NCBI GenBank assembly: GCA_030613065.1
Contig: JAUWMQ010000013.1
Coordinates: 1-35,604 of the forward strand
Source of the DNA: Candidatus Aegiribacteria sp.
GTDB taxonomy: Bacteria > Fermentibacterota > Fermentibacteria > Fermentibacterales > JCC-6
Length of the DNA stretch: 35,604 nucleotides
Direction: 5' to 3'
Shown: in pieces, positions 30,778-35,604 of the stretch
Layout of the letters: each line of letters begins with the position of its first letter
Numbering within the stretch: the first letter of the stretch is position 1
Translations under genes and position numbers: made by a program
Notes under the pieces: generated by a model
Databases searched by the model: none
What the model was told of the DNA's origin: nothing
The model's input: only the letters and a program-made list of their open reading frames with translations

Positions 30778-32514
30778 CTAATTCAGAATGACGATCTTCG
30801 AAGTGCTGTTGAGATCCCCGCATTCGGCTCTGATATAGTAGGCTCCTAGTTGAAGTCTGGCTCCTGAAGAACCTGAGCAATCCCAGGAGTACTCCGCAAG
30901 CCCTTCGTATGCAGGAATCCGCTGCTCCAGAACAAGTCTTCCTACAGAGTCGTATATCATCATTTCCACTTCCTGATCGCAACCTGAGAACACAAAATGC
31001 TGTGAACCGCTTACAGGATTCGGTGAAATAGTATGTAATGAGAAAGGTCCAGCATCTGAGCTCAAACTTGCGGTGGGTAAACCATTCCGTAATCCGGCTG
31101 ACCCGTCACGATGTACGGATAGACCGACGAAACCGGTTTCTTCCTGTTCTTTGTTCTCCTTCCATGATGTGAAAACAAGAGTACCGCCGTCATAATCCAA
31201 CGTACGGAGATCATGTGCCATGAAAGGATCTTCTTCGGGGGTCAGATAGTATATTGGTTCATCTATGACTACAGACCGATAGTTGCATTCATCGTCGTAT
31301 CCAAAGGGAGACAGGAAATTACCGAAATCAAAGGCGAGCAATCCAAATCTGCCATCTGCTACGAATACATGAATGATGTCGTCCTGGAGCTGACCGTACA
31401 CCGCCCTGAGGCCGATACCGAAGGCGTTACCGGGAATGAGAGCTGGCGGATTATTGGGGAGTGCTATCTCCTTATTGTCGCAACCCGCAGAGTGCCAATC
31501 GAACTGTCCGGCACCAGATCCAAGTCTAACATCATTATCCCATTGCCAAACGTACTGTGGTGCGTCGGGAATTGAAATGTCATAGATCATGAAGCCCATG
31601 GTGTGATTGCTGAAGAATAACAACCTCGAAGCAATGACTCCGAGTTCAGTTGTAATATCAGCCCCATTGAGGATGGCAGCTCTGTGAACATCCCCCAGTT
31701 CCCCATCCACTACCACGTTCCCGTTTACATCGCAGTAATGAGATCCTGATCCCCCTTGCTGTCCGACACCAATCCTTGAGAGTATATCATGCGTTTGGGG
31801 ATCCCATATTCTGATCCCACCATTATGCATCGTCGTTATACATGCATTTCCTGTCAATCCAAAACAATTATATCCGTACAACTGAGTCTCAAATGTCCTT
31901 GCGGGCGGACATGTGGATGATGCTCCGTAAAAAACATTCTCCGGCGGAATACGGTCAGAGTTGATGAATTGCTTTGTCAAGGCATCGAAGGTACATACAG
32001 TGATGACATTCTCCGCATTTATCCCATAGGAACCATTCTCAAGATCCGAGATGTGATAAACCTGATTCGCTGTTGCAGTATTCCAGCAGTCCAGGTGCGG
32101 GGTACAGGTTTGAACATCGTAAATATCGATGTTCGAAAAGTACCTGTCCCATCTTGGAATCACCATACAGGAATGATACGTACCGCCCAGTCCCACAGGA
32201 AGATCGATGAATGAGACATCAAATGGAATCCCTGAAGTAACAGTGATATTTTCCAGGAATGTAAGTGTTCCACTTCCATCATCGTAGGAGTATAGTTTGA
32301 TGTATTGGTTGCCAGTGGACACAGCCAGTAGCACAAGTTTTTCCAGAGATCCGTTGTAGTAAGCTTCAGTTACCGCAAGCTGACCGCTTAGATTCTGGGA
32401 TCCGATGAAAACAGAACCGTTCTCGATTGAAGGGCTCACCCTTTCAGACAGTATTTCCCCTTGAAGCGAGCCAGCAAGCAAGATGGTGAAAAGCACGCAA
32501 TGTAGTAATCTCAT
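30778..32514 (-). CDS. Large secreted protein with propeller-like body and FlgD/T9SS-type C-terminal domain
   Basis: 578 residues from the ATG at 32514, preceded by GAGGGG; the longer frame upstream adds 16 residues without support. A signal peptide (MRLLHCVLFTILLAGSLQGE) is followed by beta-rich repeats of the LVIVD or choice-of-anchor kind: YNCFGLTGNACITTMHNGGI, then GFMIYDISIPDAPQYVWQW and LRTLDYDGGTLVFTSWKENK. The last 80 residues (ISPNPVSGSQHFVFSG, MMIYDSVGRLVLEQRIP, LQLGAYYIRAECG) form a FlgD-Ig/type A sorting domain similar to that of the repeat protein ending at 15928. It should be exported and retained at the surface. Function unknown. Confidence 0.75.
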   Translation of the reverse strand: MRLLHCVLFTILLAGSLQGEILSERVSPSIENGSVFIGSQNLSGQLAVTEAYYNGSLEKLVLLAVSTGNQYIKLYSYDDGSGTLTFLENITVTSGIPFDVSFIDLPVGLGGTYHSCMVIPRWDRYFSNIDIYDVQTCTPHLDCWNTATANQVYHISDLENGSYGINAENVITVCTFDALTKQFINSDRIPPENVFYGASSTCPPARTFETQLYGYNCFGLTGNACITTMHNGGIRIWDPQTHDILSRIGVGQQGGSGSHYCDVNGNVVVDGELGDVHRAAILNGADITTELGVIASRLLFFSNHTMGFMIYDISIPDAPQYVWQWDNDVRLGSGAGQFDWHSAGCDNKEIALPNNPPALIPGNAFGIGLRAVYGQLQDDIIHVFVADGRFGLLAFDFGNFLSPFGYDDECNYRSVVIDEPIYYLTPEEDPFMAHDLRTLDYDGGTLVFTSWKENKEQEETGFVGLSVHRDGSAGLRNGLPTASLSSDAGPFSLHTISPNPVSGSQHFVFSGCDQEVEMMIYDSVGRLVLEQRIPAYEGLAEYSWDCSGSSGARLQLGAYYIRAECGDLNSTSKIVILN

Positions 32515-32740
32515 TATAATCCCCTCTCTGTTTACTACCAGATTTACACCATATGTAAACAACTAAACTTGATGTCCATAACAAGTTGTATTTAATCAAC
32601 TATTACAACATATATTACCCTGTTGATTCATTTCTGTGACTATTACATCACGGGCATTCTCTACCAATTCCAAGAGGTAATAACAAGCGTTCGGGAAATA
32701 GTCAAAAAGGAAACTTACAAACCCGCTGGAACAACATCCG

Positions 32741-33982
32741 GTGTCAATTCCACTGGCAGACAGTGTTGTTACTTATCAGTCAATTGCATATTTTAGGGAA
32801 TTATCCGAGGGGAGTCATGTGGACCAGGCACCGGACAGAGAAGTACTGAAACAGCTTATTGATACACTAAGAAAAAGAGATTATCTGTTTACGGCCAGGT
32901 TTCCCGCCCTGCGCCGCCCGTTGTGGATGTTTGCTTTGGAACCCCATGTTTTCCTGAGGTACGTTCAGGGCAGGACCAGCTCTTTCACACCCACTGCGCT
33001 TCCTGCGCTTTACGGGAATAAATGGTTCAGATCTCATAAGGATACAGAAATACTCTACAGGTTATTCTATCTCAATCGAAACGCAGAAATAGATTCTCTT
33101 GATAGAATTCTTGGAAGTGAAATGCTTTCAGGGCTTGTTGATTCGGGAATGATCAAGTATTCCAATGGAATTGTAAGGTCAGAATACAGGCTGGTACCAA
33201 GGGGAGACTCCATATTTCTCTCCGACCCTGACCAGGGAAACAGAAGAACCACTGTTCAGTACGTTTATGTTGGAAATGATTCCGTTGTTCTTGCGGATTT
33301 CGCACACAGGACCATGCTGAACAGAGAGTACGAACGGGGACTTGATCTCTGCGCAGGAACCGCTTTTCAGGGTTACAACATCAGGTCAAACTGCAGGTCA
33401 GTGCTTGCGGCGGAATTCAATCCTCGAGCTGTAGATTTCGCGCGAGCAACCTTTTACGCTAATGGTATTAATGACTCCTTCAGTATTGTGCAGAGTGACC
33501 TCTGGGAAAAGGTTACTGGAACGTTCGATATTATAGTGTCCAACCCTCCGTACTATCCTGCTTCCGAATGCTTGATAAACTCCAAAATCCTTGATGTTTT
33601 CGGAGGTACGGACCATGGCATGGAAAAACCTCTCATAATATTCGATGGATTCGGGCAGTATCTTGATAAGGGAGGCTTGGGGATGTTGCTGGCTGCCTCG
33701 CCAGTAATCATGGGAGAGGATATTCTGATGGAAAGACTCAAACCACTTGCCGAAAGGCATGGTCTGGAAACTGTTCTTATCCCCTGGAAATTCACGAACA
33801 TTAAACTGGATCCAGAATATCAGGTTCAGCACGGTATCGACTATCTCATTCATTACATTATACACACCAGAAAAACGGGAAATGGTTCTGTCATTCTGGC
33901 CGGATACCCTTATCTGGTCAAATTTCTTGAGAAACTTCAGATCGGGATCCAGAAGCGACTCTCCTCCTGGCCCGGAAGTTAA
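32741..33982 (+). CDS. Class I methyltransferase, PrmC/RlmG-like NPPY type
   Basis: 413 residues from a GTG at 32741. The N-terminal 190 residues are a helical domain of unknown type (DREVLKQLIDTLRKRDYLF, RPLWMFALEPH). Residues about 195-330 are the methyltransferase: GLDLCAGTAFQGYNIRSNC (motif I), LAAEFNPRAVDFARAT (motif II), IVQSDLWEKV and FDIIVSNPPYYPASE, where NPPY is the signature of N-methyltransferases acting on amide or exocyclic amine nitrogens (PrmC, HemK, RlmG/RsmC). GKMVTVE-like family tail is absent. Target may be protein or RNA. No strong ribosome-binding site precedes the GTG. It is followed after ten bases by the flippase gene. Confidence 0.75.
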   Translation: MSIPLADSVVTYQSIAYFRELSEGSHVDQAPDREVLKQLIDTLRKRDYLFTARFPALRRPLWMFALEPHVFLRYVQGRTSSFTPTALPALYGNKWFRSHKDTEILYRLFYLNRNAEIDSLDRILGSEMLSGLVDSGMIKYSNGIVRSEYRLVPRGDSIFLSDPDQGNRRTTVQYVYVGNDSVVLADFAHRTMLNREYERGLDLCAGTAFQGYNIRSNCRSVLAAEFNPRAVDFARATFYANGINDSFSIVQSDLWEKVTGTFDIIVSNPPYYPASECLINSKILDVFGGTDHGMEKPLIIFDGFGQYLDKGGLGMLLAASPVIMGEDILMERLKPLAERHGLETVLIPWKFTNIKLDPEYQVQHGIDYLIHYIIHTRKTGNGSVILAGYPYLVKFLEKLQIGIQKRLSSWPGS

Positions 33983-33992
33983 TTCCGCCGGC

Positions 33993-35426
33993 GTGAAAAG
34001 GTCATCACGGGCTGCAAACAGCGTATTCATGCTGACTGGTCAGTTTATTGGAAAAGGTTCTCTCTTCGTTTCGGTTATGTTCCTCTCAAGGTATCTGTCC
34101 GATACGGATTTCGGATGCTTTCTTTTCTCAATAGTACTGGGACAAATGTACCTAATCCTGTCCGATATGGGTGTTTCGCTGATTCTTAACAGGCGTTCAA
34201 GCATGCGTCCCGCCGATACTCAGGAACTGCTATCAACTTCCCTTACACTCAAGATAATCCTGTCACTGCTAGGTTTACCTCTTCTGATTCTGGCGGGTTT
34301 CCTTCTTAATATGTCCTCAGAGAGAATGCTTGTTCTCGGGATAATCGGCATTTCGGTTTTCTTCGAATCCTTCGCTGAATTGTTCTACTCGGTTTTCAGG
34401 GCCAGAGAAAAAATGGTATACGAATCTATTTCCAGAATTACCAAGGGAATAACAGGCGTGATTGCCGTACTACTGGTAATCCAGTTCAATTTGGGGCTAA
34501 TCGCGATTGCCTTCGCCTATGTAGTCCGGACCATTGCCGCACTTGTTTCTGCAATTAAGGGCCTCAGGGCAATAGGATTCTCTGTACTACCCAACATCGA
34601 TAAGGGAAAACTTAAAGAACTCTTAATTTCTGCACTGCCACTTGGGATTATGGGTATGGTTACTGTCGTTCACCAAAAGGCTGACAATATCCTTATCAGG
34701 CAAATGCTCGGTGAGAATGCAATAGCGGTATGGCAGGAATGCCTCAGGATAGTAGAGCTAATGCTCCTGATTGCTGTTCCAACATTATTACCCGGTGCCC
34801 TGTTTCCATCTCTATGCAGAACCTTCAGGGATGGCGGGTATCAGCAGCAGACCGGATATATGGCCAGGATATTCACAGGATTAGCGGTGGTTCCGGCCCT
34901 TTCGATCTTATCTACGGGAGAAAGATTTCTAAGGTTCGTATGGGGAAGCGAATACCTGAGAGACATCAGCTCTCAGGACATGCAGTTATGTATGTATCTA
35001 TGTCTGGCAGGGCTTGCAATCGTATATCTCATGAATATACTGCTTGCATCTCTTCTGGCCGTGAACAGGATCAGGATAGTAATACCCGTTACCACCGCGG
35101 CAATGATACTTGTTATAGGCGGTAACCTTCTGCTAATGCCTGTTATCGGACTGCCTTCCGCAGGAATTTTCTATGTGGCAGGGAATTTACTGATGCTTGT
35201 CTGCTACTGGGTGTTTCTCAAGTGGAGAGGTTATTCCCTGCCGATCTGGAGGGAAGCGCTCATTTCCATTCTTGCTTCGGTGCCAGCATTCGCCGTTATT
35301 CCTCTGACTCGTAAATTACCATTCATTCCTGCTCTCTTGATACCTGCTATAATCTTCATACCGATATGGTGGTTCTCAGGGGGCGGAAAAGCGGTTCATG
35401 AAGTATTTCCCCGCAAGCCAGAGTAA
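33993..35426 (+). CDS. Polysaccharide flippase (MATE/Wzx-like)
   Basis: 477 residues from a GTG at 33993; an ATG at 34029 is the other choice. The open frame runs further back inside the methyltransferase gene, but that part is a shadow. About 12-14 transmembrane helices are visible, and the FIGKGSLFVSVMFLSRYLSDTD start and FYSVFRAREKMVYESISRI with ADNILIRQMLGENAIAVWQE are typical of the PST/MVF flippases that move lipid-linked sugar units across the inner membrane. No other polysaccharide genes are seen in the window. A decayed partial copy lies at 30382-30550. The 178 bases after the stop hold no gene I can support. Confidence 0.85.
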   Translation: MKRSSRAANSVFMLTGQFIGKGSLFVSVMFLSRYLSDTDFGCFLFSIVLGQMYLILSDMGVSLILNRRSSMRPADTQELLSTSLTLKIILSLLGLPLLILAGFLLNMSSERMLVLGIIGISVFFESFAELFYSVFRAREKMVYESISRITKGITGVIAVLLVIQFNLGLIAIAFAYVVRTIAALVSAIKGLRAIGFSVLPNIDKGKLKELLISALPLGIMGMVTVVHQKADNILIRQMLGENAIAVWQECLRIVELMLLIAVPTLLPGALFPSLCRTFRDGGYQQQTGYMARIFTGLAVVPALSILSTGERFLRFVWGSEYLRDISSQDMQLCMYLCLAGLAIVYLMNILLASLLAVNRIRIVIPVTTAAMILVIGGNLLLMPVIGLPSAGIFYVAGNLLMLVCYWVFLKWRGYSLPIWREALISILASVPAFAVIPLTRKLPFIPALLIPAIIFIPIWWFSGGGKAVHEVFPRKPE

Positions 35427-35604
35427 AGGGCAATGCACTACAATGTTCCGCATTGCTGCTTAACCCTACAACGAGAGATAGTACACTGATGACTTGACTT
35501 CGATTCCTAAACCTGTCATGCTACCTCCATAACCCCATTAGTGGAGGAGGCTGGATAATGTTGCCGATAATACGAAGCGATGAGCATCTTTATGCGGTTC
35601 CAGA

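Noticed and set aside
33747-33992. N-terminal 82-codon extension of the flippase
   Set aside because: It lies inside the methyltransferase gene in another frame and has no membrane or flippase character.
1-35604. tRNA or rRNA genes
   Set aside because: No cloverleaf, CCA-adjacent acceptor or rRNA-like segment was recognised on either strand by eye.

Overview
The window looks like chromosomal DNA from an uncultivated, Gram-negative-type anaerobe. Secreted proteins end in FlgD/T9SS-type C-terminal domains, there are 'DGGYxxAG' propeller-like repeats, a DUF362 ferredoxin protein, and a selenophosphate synthetase that itself appears to contain selenocysteine. This would suit an FCB-group-like candidate phylum (Fermentibacterota or a relative); that placement is inference from protein style only.

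Region 1 (1-12.3 kb) is a decayed chromosomal integron. A truncated tyrosine-recombinase (IntI-like) N-terminus lies on the minus strand at the left edge. To its right are plus-strand cassettes: a RelBE-type toxin-antitoxin pair, a Trm112-like/methyltransferase gene, and a MazEF-type pair with a HAD hydrolase. They are separated by three recognisable attC sites (1163-1243, 2263-2340, 3705-3782). A truncated lipoprotein propeller gene follows. Between 8.6 and 12.2 kb lies a second run of cassette-like genes on the minus strand (VF530, methyltransferase, radical SAM, TfoX-N, GNAT-YoaP), with attC-like sites on the minus strand. The two arrays face each other around a central block (4.4-8.3 kb) holding a 43-bp tandem repeat, a HExxH metallopeptidase, a small unknown protein and a ComEC-like metallo-beta-lactamase-fold protein.

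Region 2 (12.4-17.4 kb, minus strand) holds secreted proteins of unknown function, a three-gene overlapping operon of unknowns, and a secreted repeat protein split by a frameshift. Region 3 (17.4-19.2 kb) is degraded: an N-terminally broken DUF4143 ATPase and a recQ 5' fragment. Region 4 (19.25-24.95 kb, minus strand) is a tight operon: alr, a class II cyclic-nucleotide-phosphodiesterase-like MBL protein, a DUF1343/NamZ-like protein, a metallophosphoesterase, and an aconitase-superfamily hydratase pair (leuC/leuD type).

Region 5 (25.0-30.5 kb) is mostly plus strand: DUF362-ferredoxin, EamA transporter, a convergent membrane protein, ArfB-like release factor, selD and a zinc-ribbon membrane metalloprotease. 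The selD reading frame crosses an in-frame TGA exactly at the catalytic Cys/Sec position, with a hairpin 14 nt downstream, and appears to carry an N-terminal Cys-rich domain. Region 6 (30.4-35.4 kb) has a remnant of a polysaccharide flippase, a large secreted protein with a C-terminal sorting-type domain, a methyltransferase, and an intact flippase whose sequence resembles the remnant.
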